DNA of 64,000 nucleotides from NCBI RefSeq assembly GCF_900289115.1, contig NZ_LT985196.1:1887752-1951751 (forward strand), given 5' to 3'. Positions 55,813 to 64,000 of the stretch are shown in pieces (positions within the stretch are counted from its first letter, which is position 1; every line of letters begins with the position of its first letter). The notes under the pieces were generated by a model. The model worked only from the letters and a program-made list of their open reading frames with translations, made no database searches and was not told where the DNA came from. This stretch comes from Janibacter massiliensis (GTDB lineage: Bacteria > Actinomycetota > Actinomycetes > Actinomycetales > Dermatophilaceae). The translations under genes and the position numbers were made by a program.

Positions 55813-57170
55813 CCGGCCGCGACCACCCGCGGGTGGAGGTCCTCCGCCGGGCAGACCCACGAGCCGGCCTCGGCGTCGAGCTGGTCGCCCGTGCGGATGT
55901 CCTTGACCTGGTCTGACCCGTCATCGCCCGCCCCGACGAACCACACGAAGGGGATCCCGCGCCGCTCGGCGAAGCGGATCTGCTTGCCGAACCTCGCCGC
56001 CGTCGGCGCCACCTCGCACGGGATCCCGCGGGCACGCAGGGCGGTCGCGACGGCCTGGCTGCTCGCTCGTCCGTCCTCGTCCGTCACCGCCACGAGGACG
56101 GCGGAGGGGGTCGAGCGGGTCGCGGTGACCAGCCCCTGCCCGAGGAGCAGGCCGAGCAGTCGGCCGAGACCGATCGAGATCCCCACGCCGGGGTAGGTCG
56201 TCCGGCCGTCGCTCGCGAGCTCGTCGTAGCGGCCGCCCGAGCAGAACGAGCCCCACGACTCGTACCCCGCCAGCTGCGTCTCGTAGACGGTCCCCGTGTA
56301 GTAGTCGAGCCCCCGCGCGATCCGCAGGTCGGCCACCATCGCGCCCGGGGCGTTCTCCAGCCCGGTGGTGATGACCGCCGCGAGGGCGGCCAGCCCCTGC
56401 TCGAGGACGGGGTGGTCGACACCGAGCTCCCGGACACGGTCGACGAAGGACGCATCGGGTGTGCGGATCGCCGCGAGGTCGAGGCACTGCTGCGCCTGCT
56501 GCGGGGTGCGCCCTGCCTCGACGAGCAGGCCGGCGACCTTCTCCGGACCGATCTTGTCGAGCTTGTCGACGATCCGCAGGGTGCCGGCGACGTCGTCGAT
56601 CCCGATGCCGCGGTAGAAGCCCTCGGGGATCTTCCGGTTGTTCACCTGGATCGTCATCGGGGCGGGCAGCGGGAGCCGCCGGAAGATCTCGGCCACGACG
56701 AGGGGCATCTCGGCCTCGAAGTGCGGCGCCAGCTCGCCGACGTCCACGACGTCGATGTCCGCCTGGTAGAACTCGCGGTACCGGCCCTCCTGGGGTCGCT
56801 CGCCACGCCACACCTTCTGGATCTGGTGGCGTCGGAACGGGAACGACAGCCGCCCGGCGTTCTCGAGCACGTACCGCGCGAACGGGACCGTGAGGTCGAA
56901 GTGCAGGCCGAGCTGCGGCTCCTTCGCGTCCTCCTCCCCAGCCGCGAGCCGGCTGATGCCGTAGATCTCCTTGTCGGCGTCACCGCCCTTGCCCAGCAGC
57001 CGGTCGACCGGCTCGACGGCGCGCGTCTCGATCGAGGGGTAGCCGTGGAGCTCGAAGGTCTCGCGGATGACGTCGATGAAGTGCTGCTCGACGATCCGCT
57101 CCGCCGGGAGCAGCTCGGGGAAGCCCGAGATCGGCAGGACCTTCGTCGGTCGGGGGCGCTGGTCGGTCAC
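55809..57170 (-). CDS. hisS: histidine-tRNA ligase
   Basis: A 453-residue class II synthetase. Motif 2 is FPFRRHQIQKVWRGERPQEG with REFYQADIDVVD; the histidine-binding stretches are ARGLDYYTGTVYETQL and SGGRYDEL, with motif 3 near GVGISIGLGRLLGLL. The C-terminal anticodon-binding domain follows (SAVLVAVTDEDGRASSQAVA). The GTG at 57170 overlaps the stop of the upstream MBL gene as GTGA. It is somewhat longer than the 420-residue type, as in other actinobacteria. Confidence 0.96.
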   Translation of the reverse strand: MTDQRPRPTKVLPISGFPELLPAERIVEQHFIDVIRETFELHGYPSIETRAVEPVDRLLGKGGDADKEIYGISRLAAGEEDAKEPQLGLHFDLTVPFARYVLENAGRLSFPFRRHQIQKVWRGERPQEGRYREFYQADIDVVDVGELAPHFEAEMPLVVAEIFRRLPLPAPMTIQVNNRKIPEGFYRGIGIDDVAGTLRIVDKLDKIGPEKVAGLLVEAGRTPQQAQQCLDLAAIRTPDASFVDRVRELGVDHPVLEQGLAALAAVITTGLENAPGAMVADLRIARGLDYYTGTVYETQLAGYESWGSFCSGGRYDELASDGRTTYPGVGISIGLGRLLGLLLGQGLVTATRSTPSAVLVAVTDEDGRASSQAVATALRARGIPCEVAPTAARFGKQIRFAERRGIPFVWFVGAGDDGSDQVKDIRTGDQLDAEAGSWVCPAEDLHPRVVAAG

Positions 57171-57865
57171 GCGAGTCCTCGCAGGTAGGGGTTGGTCGTG
57201 CGCTCGGCGGCGATCGTCGTCGCCGGGCCGTGGCCGGGAAGGACGAGGGTCGAGTCCGGCCGGGGCAGGACGACGTCGCGCAGCGACCGCTGCATCGCCT
57301 CGGCGGAGCCACCCGGCAGGTCGGTCCGCCCGATGGACCCGGCGAAGAGGACGTCGCCGCTGATGAGCGTGCGGTCGACGCCCGCCTCGTCGGGGACGCC
57401 GTCGGGCACCCGGTCGAGCGCGAACATCGCCGACCCCTCGGTGTGGCCGGGGGCGTGGAGGACCTCGACCTCGATCCCCGCGACGGTCAGGGTCTGCCCG
57501 TCGGCGAGCTCGACGACGTCCTCGGGCTCGCGCCACGACGCCCGCCGCCCGAACTGCTGCTCGAACATGCCCAGCAGGCCGGCGTCCAGACCGCCGAGCG
57601 GGTCGACCAGCCGGTAGCGGTCGGCCTCGTGGATGTGCGCCGCCACGGAGCCACCGCACACCGGGGTGACCGAGTACACGTGATCGACGTGGCCGTGGGT
57701 GAGGAGGACCGCCGCCGGGCGCAGCCGGTGCTGGTCGAGGACCTCGCGCAGGGTCTCCTCCACCCCGATGCCCGGGTCGACGACGACGCACTCCTCCCCC
57801 TCGTCGGGGGCCAGGACGTAGCAGTTGGTCCCGAACGCGGCGGCGGGGAAGGCGACGGTGAGCAC
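57167..57865 (-). CDS. MBL-fold metallohydrolase (glyoxalase II-like)
   Basis: A 232-residue metallo-beta-lactamase-fold protein. The metal-binding motif is LLTHGHVDHVYSVTPV; further ligands are His in LHAPGHTEGSAMFA, Asp in LISGDVLFAGSIGRTDL and His in LPGHGPATTI. Proteins of this layout are annotated as hydroxyacylglutathione hydrolases, yet actinobacteria lack glutathione in most cases, so the substrate is unsure. The GTG at 57865 has TAGTCT six bases upstream. It heads the operon with hisS. Confidence 0.88.
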   Translation of the reverse strand: MLTVAFPAAAFGTNCYVLAPDEGEECVVVDPGIGVEETLREVLDQHRLRPAAVLLTHGHVDHVYSVTPVCGGSVAAHIHEADRYRLVDPLGGLDAGLLGMFEQQFGRRASWREPEDVVELADGQTLTVAGIEVEVLHAPGHTEGSAMFALDRVPDGVPDEAGVDRTLISGDVLFAGSIGRTDLPGGSAEAMQRSLRDVVLPRPDSTLVLPGHGPATTIAAERTTNPYLRGLA

Positions 57866-57871
57866 CGCCGA

Positions 57872-57877
57872 AGACTA
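57872..57877 (-). promoter_or_regulatory. -10 box (TAGTCT) for the MBL-hisS operon
   Basis: On the minus strand TAGTCT is followed by six bases and the GTG at 57865; leaderless start inferred. Confidence 0.5.
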
Positions 57878-57969
57878 CCGATCACCGCCCCGGGCCCCCG
57901 AAGTCGATATCGTCGACCCCACCCGCGCGCCGATCCGGCACGGGGACGTGGACCACCGACGACGAAGGC

Positions 57970-59367
57970 GTGACCGTGAGCGAGCAGAACCCCCCGGCCG
58001 GCGAGGCCGCACCGACCCCGACGCCGGCCCCGCGGCCGGGACCGGTGCCCTCCCCCGCAGCCCTCGCGCGGCCTCGCCCGCGGCCGGCTGCCGCGCCGGT
58101 CGTCGCTCACGCCCCGTCGGACAGCGCCCGCTTCGGGCGGGTCGCGGAGGACGGGACGGTCTTTGTCAGCGAGGGCGAGAGCGAGCGGGCCGTCGGCTCC
58201 TACCCCGGCGCCTCGGCCGAGGACGCCCTCCAGTACTTCGCGCGCAAGTACGACGAGCTCTACGCGTCGGCAGACCTCCTGCAGCGGCGCGCCTCCTCCC
58301 CCGAGGTGACGGCCAAGGAGCTCCAGGACGGCCTGAAGAAGCTCAAGGAGCAGACGGTCGAGCCGAACATCGTCGGGGACCTGGGGCGGTTGCGGGAGGT
58401 CGTCGAGAGGATCGAGACCGCTGTCGCGCAGAAGCGGAAGACCGAGTCCGCCGCCAGGGCGCAGGCCAAGGCCGAGGCGACGACGGCCCGTGAGGCTCTC
58501 GTGGCGGAGGCCGAGACGATCGCGGCGCAGCCCGAGCAGTCGATCCAGTGGAAGCAGAGCAGCGGACGGATGCGCGAGCTGCTCGAGGAGTGGAAGAACC
58601 ACCAGCGCTCGGGCGCTCGGCTCGACAAGGACGTCGAGGCGAAGCTGTGGGAGCGGTTCGCCCGCGCCCGCAACGGCTTCGACAAGATGCGCAAGGCCCA
58701 CTTCGCCCAGCTCGAGGAGACCCGCGGCGCGGCGAAGGCCGAGAAGGAGGCGCTCGTCGCCGAGGCCGAGAAGCTCTCGACGAGCACGGACTGGGGCACG
58801 ACGGCGGGCGCGTTCAAGCGGCTCATGGACCAGTGGCGCCGCGCCGGCCGCGCCTCACGGTCCGACGACGACGCCCTGTGGGAGCGCTTCCGCGCCGCGC
58901 AGGACGCGTTCTTCGAGGCCAAGGACCGCGTCGCCGCCGAGGAGGACGAGTCCTACCGCCCCAACCTCGAGGTGAAGGAAGCCCTCCTGGCGGAGGCGCA
59001 GAAGATCCTGCCCGTGTCCGACGTCGAGCGGGCGAAGGCGCAGCTGCGGACGATCCAGGACCGGTGGGAGAAGGCCGGCAAGGTCCCGCGCGCGGACGTC
59101 GAGCGCACGGAGGGCGCGCTGCGGAAGATCGAGAGCGCCGTCCGCGAGGCGGAGGACGCCCGGTGGTCGAAGAGCAACCCCGAGGCGGCCGCCCGGGCGA
59201 GCTCGATGGTCACCCAGCTCGAGGCGTCCCTTGCCAAGACCCGCGAGGACCTCGAGGAGGCGCGCGCCAAGGGCCGCGCGAAGAAGGTTGCCGACCTCGA
59301 GGAGAAGATCCGCACCCAGGAGGCGTGGCTGGCGCAGGCCCGGACGAGCCTGTCCGACTTCGCCTGA
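57970..59367 (+). CDS. DUF349 domain-containing coiled-coil protein
   Basis: A 465-residue protein. The first 45 residues are Pro/Ala-rich. FGRVAEDGTVFVSEGESERA follows, and the rest is charged helices with repeated DUF349 units (IQWKQSSGRMRELLEEWKNH, WGTTAGAFKRLMDQWRRAGR and LRTIQDRWEKAGKVPRADVE). The function of DUF349 is not settled; actinobacterial members sit next to rsh. Either GTG at 57970 or the one two codons later fits. It converges on rsh with three bases between stops. Confidence 0.86.
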   Translation: MTVSEQNPPAGEAAPTPTPAPRPGPVPSPAALARPRPRPAAAPVVAHAPSDSARFGRVAEDGTVFVSEGESERAVGSYPGASAEDALQYFARKYDELYASADLLQRRASSPEVTAKELQDGLKKLKEQTVEPNIVGDLGRLREVVERIETAVAQKRKTESAARAQAKAEATTAREALVAEAETIAAQPEQSIQWKQSSGRMRELLEEWKNHQRSGARLDKDVEAKLWERFARARNGFDKMRKAHFAQLEETRGAAKAEKEALVAEAEKLSTSTDWGTTAGAFKRLMDQWRRAGRASRSDDDALWERFRAAQDAFFEAKDRVAAEEDESYRPNLEVKEALLAEAQKILPVSDVERAKAQLRTIQDRWEKAGKVPRADVERTEGALRKIESAVREAEDARWSKSNPEAAARASSMVTQLEASLAKTREDLEEARAKGRAKKVADLEEKIRTQEAWLAQARTSLSDFA

Positions 59368-59370
59368 CGC

Positions 59371-61695
59371 TCAGTCGGCCCGTCCGGCCCCCGTGCCGAT
59401 CCGGGACGGGCTGCGTCGGCCGGTGACCCGGTAGGCGTCGAAGACCGCGTCGACCCGCCGGACCGACCGGATGACGTGGTCCAGGTGCGTCGCGTCACCC
59501 ATCTCGAACGTGAAGTTGGAGACGGCGACGCGGTCCCGTGAGGTGTGGACCCGGGCCTCGAGGATGTTCACCCCCGCCTCGGAGAGGGCGCGGGTGATGT
59601 CCGACAGCAGCCCGGCGCGGTCGAGCGCCTCCACCTGGAGCTGGACGAGGAAGACGCTGCCGCCCTGGGACGAGGTCCACGACACCTCGGTGATGCGGTC
59701 CGGCTCCGAACGCAGGGAGTCCGCGTTCGTGCAGTCGGTGCGGTGCACGGAGACCCCGTTGCCGCGGGTGATGTAGCCCATGATCGAGTCCCCCGGCACG
59801 GGGGTGCAGCAGCGCGCGAGCTTGACCAGCACGTCGTCCATCCCGCGGACGGTCACCCCGGGGTCGCCGTCGCGAGGCCGGCGCGGCTCGGCGCGCGGGA
59901 TCGTGGCCTCGGCGAGGTCCTCGGTCGCGCCGGCCTCTCCCCCGGCGACGGCGACGAGCCGCTCCACGACGTGCTGCGGCGAGACGTGGTTCTCGCCCAT
60001 CGCTGCGTAGAGCGACTCGATGTCCTTCAGGCCGAGGTCGCCGGCGACGGCGGTGAGCGACTCGACCGTCGTCAGGCGCTGCAGCGGGAGGTTCTTCTGG
60101 CGCATCGCCCGCGCCAGCCCGTCCTTGCCCGCCTCGACCATCTCCTCCCGGCGTTCCTTGGTGAACCACTGGCGGATCTTGTTCCGCGCCCGGGGCGACC
60201 GCACGATGTCGAGCCAGTCCCGGCTCGGACCCGCGCCCTCGGCCCGCGAGGTGAGCACCTCGACGGCGTCGCCGTTCTCCAGGGGGCGGTCGAGGGCGAC
60301 GAGCCGGCCGTTGACCCGCGCCCCGACGCAGTGGTGGCCGACCTCCGTGTGGACGGCGTAGGCGAAGTCGATCGGGGTGGAGCCGGCAGGCAGGGCGATG
60401 ACCTCGCCCTTGGGCGTGAAGACGAACACCTCGCCGGCGTTCATCTCGAACCGCAGGGAGTCGAGGAACTCCCCCGGGTCGGCCGTCTCCTTCTGCCAGT
60501 CGAGCAGCTGGCGCAGCCACACCATGTCGTTCGCCGGGGTGTCCCCGCCCCCGGAACGGTTCGCGGACGTCCCGCGGTCCTCCTTGTACTTCCAGTGCGC
60601 GGCGACGCCGTACTCCGCCCGGCGGTGCATGAGGTGGGTGCGGATCTGGATCTCCACGGGCTTGCCCTGCGGGCCGACGACCGTCGTGTGCAGCGACTGG
60701 TACATGTTGAACTTCGGCATCGCGATGTAGTCCTTGAACCGCCCGGGCAAGGGGTTCCACCGCGCGTGGAGGGCGCCGAGCACCGCGTAGCAGTCGCGCA
60801 CCGTGTCGACGAGGACCCGCACCGCGACGAGGTCGTAGATCTCGTCGAAGTCCCGACCGCCGACGATCATCTTCTGGTACACGGAGTAGTAGTGCTTGGG
60901 GCGTCCGGTGACCACCGCCTTGATCTTCGCGTCGCGCAGGTCCGCCGAGACCTGCTCCCGCACGATCGCGAGGTACTCCTCCCGCGCCGGCGTCCGGTCG
61001 GCGACGAGCCGGACGATCTCGTCGTAGACGCCCGGGTAGAGCGTGGCGAACGACAGGTCCTCCAGCTCCCACTTGATCGTGTTCATGCCGAGGCGATGGG
61101 CCAGCGGCGCGTAGATCTCGAGCGTCTCCTTCGCCTTCCGCTCGGCCGACGAGGAGGAGACGTGCTTCCACGTCCGGGCGTTGTGAAGGCGGTCGGCGAG
61201 CTTGATGACGAGGACGCGGATGTCGCGGGCCATCGCCACGACCATCTTCCGGACCGTCTCGGCCTGGGCGGACTCCCCGTAGGTGACCTTGTCGAGCTTC
61301 GTCACGCCGTCGACGAGCTTGGCGATCTCCGGCCCGAAGTCGGCCTCGAGCTGGGCCAAGGAGTAGTCGGTGTCCTCGACGGTGTCGTGCAGGAGCGCGG
61401 CGGCGATCGTCGTCGAGGTCATGCCGAGCTCGGCGAGGATCTGCGCGACGGCGAGCGGGTGCGTGATGTAGGGGTCGCCCGACTTGCGGGTCTGACCCTC
61501 GTGGCAGCGGGCTGCCACCTCGTAGGCGCGCAGCACGAGCGCGGTGTTGGCACGCGGGTGGGTGCGGCGCAGGGTCTGCAGCAGCGGGTCGAGGACTGCG
61601 GTCGACGTGCGTCCGCCACTGAGTCGCGCGAGCCGGCCACGAACGAGCCCCCGCGCGGAGAAACCGTGCGTCGGGGTGCTGGCCGGCTCGTTCAT
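59371..61695 (-). CDS. rsh: bifunctional (p)ppGpp synthetase/hydrolase (RSH)
   Basis: A 774-residue stringent-response enzyme. The hydrolase HD domain is intact ([19 protein letters not shown] and [13 protein letters not shown]). The synthetase domain has [20 protein letters not shown] and [23 protein letters not shown] ([20 protein letters not shown]), helical, Cys-containing ([20 protein letters not shown]) and ACT domains follow. Both activities are therefore likely. The ATG at 61695 has TAGCAT six bases upstream, so it is separately transcribed from apt, 29 bases upstream. Confidence 0.96.
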   Translation of the reverse strand: MNEPASTPTHGFSARGLVRGRLARLSGGRTSTAVLDPLLQTLRRTHPRANTALVLRAYEVAARCHEGQTRKSGDPYITHPLAVAQILAELGMTSTTIAAALLHDTVEDTDYSLAQLEADFGPEIAKLVDGVTKLDKVTYGESAQAETVRKMVVAMARDIRVLVIKLADRLHNARTWKHVSSSSAERKAKETLEIYAPLAHRLGMNTIKWELEDLSFATLYPGVYDEIVRLVADRTPAREEYLAIVREQVSADLRDAKIKAVVTGRPKHYYSVYQKMIVGGRDFDEIYDLVAVRVLVDTVRDCYAVLGALHARWNPLPGRFKDYIAMPKFNMYQSLHTTVVGPQGKPVEIQIRTHLMHRRAEYGVAAHWKYKEDRGTSANRSGGGDTPANDMVWLRQLLDWQKETADPGEFLDSLRFEMNAGEVFVFTPKGEVIALPAGSTPIDFAYAVHTEVGHHCVGARVNGRLVALDRPLENGDAVEVLTSRAEGAGPSRDWLDIVRSPRARNKIRQWFTKERREEMVEAGKDGLARAMRQKNLPLQRLTTVESLTAVAGDLGLKDIESLYAAMGENHVSPQHVVERLVAVAGGEAGATEDLAEATIPRAEPRRPRDGDPGVTVRGMDDVLVKLARCCTPVPGDSIMGYITRGNGVSVHRTDCTNADSLRSEPDRITEVSWTSSQGGSVFLVQLQVEALDRAGLLSDITRALSEAGVNILEARVHTSRDRVAVSNFTFEMGDATHLDHVIRSVRRVDAVFDAYRVTGRRSPSRIGTGAGRAD

Positions 61696-61701
61696 GGACA
61701 G

Positions 61702-61707
61702 ATGCTA
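61702..61707 (-). promoter_or_regulatory. -10 box (TAGCAT) for rsh
   Basis: On the minus strand TAGCAT lies 6 bases before the ATG at 61695, in the 29-base gap between apt and rsh. Leaderless transcription of the stringent-response gene is inferred. Confidence 0.55.
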
Positions 61708-61724
61708 GACCGTGCCCATCGCGC

Positions 61725-62252
61725 TCAGACCGACAGGACCGCCCGCACGTCGCGGGTGCCCAGGGCCGCGCGCCCGCCGAGCTCCTGGAGCTCGATGACG
61801 ACCTCGAGGGCGACGACGTGCGCCCCGACCGACTCGAGCAGGTCCCACGCCGCGGCCGCCGTGCCGCCGGTCGCCAGCAGGTCGTCGACGAGGACGACGC
61901 GGCGCCCGCGCGCCGGGGTGTCCGCCGGGACCTCGATCTCGGCCGTCCCGTACTCCAGGCCGTAGGCCCGCCCGACGACGTCCCCGGGCAGCTTGCCCGC
62001 CTTGCGGACGGGGACGAACCCGACACCCAGCTCGTGCGCGAGCGCTGCACCGAGGACGAACCCCCGCGCCTCGATCCCGGCGACGATCTCCGCGTCCCGG
62101 TGGCGCCCGGCGAGGTTCTCGACGAGAGCCCGCATCGTCGCCCCGTCGGCCAGCAGCGGCGTGATGTCCTTGAACAGGATGCCCGGCTTCGGGAAGTCCG
62201 GCACGTCCCTCACGAGTGCCGCGACGCGGTCGGCGAGATGGCTGTCCGTCAC
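61725..62252 (-). CDS. apt: adenine phosphoribosyltransferase
   Basis: A 175-residue purine salvage enzyme joining adenine with PRPP to give AMP. The PRPP-binding motif is RVVLVDDLLATGGTAAAAWD; VPDFPKPGILFKDITPLLAD and VAGIEARGFVLGAALAHELG are typical. The GTG at 62252 starts two bases after the secF stop, so it follows secD-secF in one operon, a usual arrangement with rsh downstream. Confidence 0.94.
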   Translation of the reverse strand: MTDSHLADRVAALVRDVPDFPKPGILFKDITPLLADGATMRALVENLAGRHRDAEIVAGIEARGFVLGAALAHELGVGFVPVRKAGKLPGDVVGRAYGLEYGTAEIEVPADTPARGRRVVLVDDLLATGGTAAAAWDLLESVGAHVVALEVVIELQELGGRAALGTRDVRAVLSV

Positions 62253-62254
62253 CG

Positions 62255-63493
62255 TCAGTCCGTCCGTCGGTTGGTGCGGGCACGGCGCGGCGCGGGAGCC
62301 TCCTGGGCCCACCGGTGGACCTTGCGACCGGTGAGGGTCGCGTCCTCGTCCGCCCCGGCCAGCGGCGCCTGCCGGGTCGCCTCGTCCGGCCCGGCGGCCG
62401 ACGAGGCGTTCTCGCCGACGGCGACGGAGGCCGCCGCGGGTGCGACACCCCGGCGCTCGGCGCGCGACACCGTCTCCACGCGCTCCCGCACGGGGTCGGC
62501 CGCCCGACCGTCGACCTCGAGCGCCGCCTCCCGCGCTGCGACCTGCTGCCGGAGCGCGACCACCTTCGGGTCGCGGGCGCGGAGCATCGCCAAGATCGGG
62601 GTGGCCAGGAAGATCGACGAGTACGCGCCGACCGCCATGCCGATGAAGAGGGCCAGCGAGAGGTCGAGGAGCGTGCCGGGCCCGATCCGCGCGAAGCCGA
62701 CGGCGAGGACGGCGGCGATCGGCAGGAGGGCGACGACGGTCGTGTTGATCGACCGGACGATGGTCTGGTTGACGGCGTGGTTCGCCGCCTCGTCGTAGGT
62801 CCGCCGCCCCGTGGCGAAGGCGGCGGTCGTGTTCTCCCGCACCTTGTCGAAGACGACGACGGTGTCGTACAGGCTGTACCCGAGGACGGTGAGGAAGCCG
62901 ATCATCGTCGCCGGCGACACCTCGAATCCGCTGAGCGCATAGATCCCGACGGTGGCGACCATGTCGTGCAGCAGCGCGACGAGCGCGGCCACGGCCATCG
63001 TCCACGTGCGGAAGTACAGCCCCATGACGAGCGCGACGAGGATGACGAAGACGACGAGCGCCCGCAACGCCTGCTTGCTCACGGAGGCGCCCCACGACGG
63101 TCCGATGAAGTTCGTCGTCACCTCGGTGCTGCCGAACTCCTTGCCGAGCGCCTGCCCGACCTTCGTGTTCTGCGCCTCGGTGAGCTCCTCCGTCTGCACC
63201 CGGATCGTCTCCGCGCCGATCTTCGTCACCTTGGCCGGAGCCCCCGGGACGACGGCACCGACGGCGTCCTGCGCTCGGGACTCGTAATCGGTGAGGTCCT
63301 TCGCCTGGCTGACCCGCACCTCCGAGCCGCCGCGGAACTCGAGCCCGAGGTTGAGGCCCCGGACGCCCAGCCCGCTGAGGGCGAGGGCGAGCAGGACCGC
63401 CGAGATCGCGAACCACCGGCGCCGACCCCGGATGAAGTCGATCGACCGCTCGCCCGAGTAGAGGGCGTTGCCGAAGTCGTTGAACCGGCTCAC
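62255..63493 (-). CDS. secF: protein translocase subunit SecF
   Basis: A 412-residue RND-type membrane protein helping Sec export. It begins with [20 protein letters not shown], has the first membrane helix, then the periplasmic P1-like domain ([20 protein letters not shown]), and the membrane bundle with [20 protein letters not shown] and [20 protein letters not shown]. The C-terminal 90 residues are a long polar tail not found in E. coli SecF. The GTG at 63493 overlaps the secD stop as GTGA. Confidence 0.95.
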   Translation of the reverse strand: MSRFNDFGNALYSGERSIDFIRGRRRWFAISAVLLALALSGLGVRGLNLGLEFRGGSEVRVSQAKDLTDYESRAQDAVGAVVPGAPAKVTKIGAETIRVQTEELTEAQNTKVGQALGKEFGSTEVTTNFIGPSWGASVSKQALRALVVFVILVALVMGLYFRTWTMAVAALVALLHDMVATVGIYALSGFEVSPATMIGFLTVLGYSLYDTVVVFDKVRENTTAAFATGRRTYDEAANHAVNQTIVRSINTTVVALLPIAAVLAVGFARIGPGTLLDLSLALFIGMAVGAYSSIFLATPILAMLRARDPKVVALRQQVAAREAALEVDGRAADPVRERVETVSRAERRGVAPAAASVAVGENASSAAGPDEATRQAPLAGADEDATLTGRKVHRWAQEAPAPRRARTNRRTD

Positions 63494-64000
63494 AGGGCCG
63501 CTCCTTCCGTGCCGGCGGCCGGCGCCGCGGTCGCGCCGTCGCCGGTCCCGGGGGCCGGGCGGAACTGCCCGCGCCCGACGTACCGGGTGGTCCCGGGGCC
63601 GAGGGTCGAGGGGTCGAGACCGGACGCCGGGTGCCCGTCGGCGAAGAACTTCCGCTGGGCGAGGAGGGTGACGAGGGGATGGGTGAACATGACGACGACG
63701 AGCAGGTCGATGAGGGTCGTCAGCCCCAGGGTGAAGGCGAAGCCCCGGACCCCGCTCGAGGCGAGGAGGTAGAGCACGGCGGCCGCGAGGAAGTTGACGC
63801 CGTCGGCCGCGAAGATGGTGCGGCGGGCACGCGACCACGCGGTGTCCACGGCAGAACGGAGGGACCGGCCGTCACGCAGCTCGTCACGGATCCGTTCGAA
63901 GTAGACGATGAAGCTGTCGGCCGTGACGCCGATCGCGACGATGAGGCCGGTGATGCCGGCCATGTCGAGCCGGTAGTTGCTCGTCCACCCCAGCAGGGCG
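63490..64000 (-). CDS. secD: protein translocase subunit SecD, C-terminal part, cut by the window edge
   Basis: The last 169 residues of SecD, open to the window end. Visible are [59 protein letters not shown] and [20 protein letters not shown], the C-terminal membrane bundle of the SecD family. A polar tail ends the protein. It pairs with SecF, whose gene overlaps by 4 bases. Confidence 0.95.
   Translation of the reverse strand, partial: ALLGWTSNYRLDMAGITGLIVAIGVTADSFIVYFERIRDELRDGRSLRSAVDTAWSRARRTIFAADGVNFLAAAVLYLLASSGVRGFAFTLGLTTLIDLLVVVMFTHPLVTLLAQRKFFADGHPASGLDPSTLGPGTTRYVGRGQFRPAPGTGDGATAAPAAGTEGAAL

Overview
The window reads as a chromosomal segment of a very GC-rich actinobacterium. 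The evidence is rbpA, a HelY-type DSHCT helicase, a separate but overlapping lnt/ppm pair, the DUF881-sbp-DUF881-gcvH-FHA-MerR-DUF151-MerR-gcvP block known from actinobacterial chromosomes, and a cytidylate kinase-Der fusion. Gene content and order (secD-secF-apt-rsh ... hisS ... xerD-parA-scpA-scpB-rluB-tyrA-cmk/der) suggest Micrococcales, perhaps an Intrasporangiaceae-like organism. That placement is inference. No prophage, transposase, CRISPR array or rRNA was seen; there is one tRNA (Pro, GGG).

Layout. 1-7000: the end of a helicase gene, a 5'-3' exonuclease, an Lrp-type regulator, and a damaged lysine-fermentation locus. There, kamA is 5'-truncated next to a GH76 gene and kamD carries an in-frame amber codon, while kamE and kal are intact. 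7000-13400: lipoprotein N-acyltransferase, polyprenol-phosphate mannose synthase, fxsA, rbpA, an Atg22-like transporter and a VanY-type peptidase. 13500-22340: a UvrA-like protein, an ArfB-like hydrolase, an acyl-CoA synthetase, a mutarotase, an RlmC-like methyltransferase, a nitronate-monooxygenase-like protein and a crotonase. 22350-25820: a threonine-degradation pair in which tdh has an out-of-frame internal deletion and kbl is intact. It is followed by a small unknown gene bracketed by two copies of the kbl 3' end. 25820-34700: a YciO-type protein, a lipoprotein and a secreted protein of unusual base composition, a phosphatase, a glutamate-cysteine ligase and sbcDC. 34700-42800: the glycine-cleavage block with a glycine riboswitch before gcvP. 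43000-46200: a four-gene unit of an Lgt-like membrane enzyme, two small membrane proteins and a radical-SAM protein resembling the archaeal MJ0619/COG1964 family. 46200-64000: cell-cycle, segregation, stringent-response, nucleotide-salvage and Sec genes, mostly on the minus strand.

Two traits recur. Many genes have a TANNNT box 6-8 bases before the start codon, which predicts leaderless mRNAs. Many operon neighbours overlap by four bases (GTGA or ATGA). One such overlap, at scpA, appears to use CTG as the start codon.

Points most worth following up are the Lgt-like/radical-SAM unit, the three lesions in lysine and threonine catabolism, the kbl-end duplication around an unknown gene, the CTG start of scpA, and a CRP-type palindrome upstream of rbpA. 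No stretch longer than about 210 bases lacks a gene.
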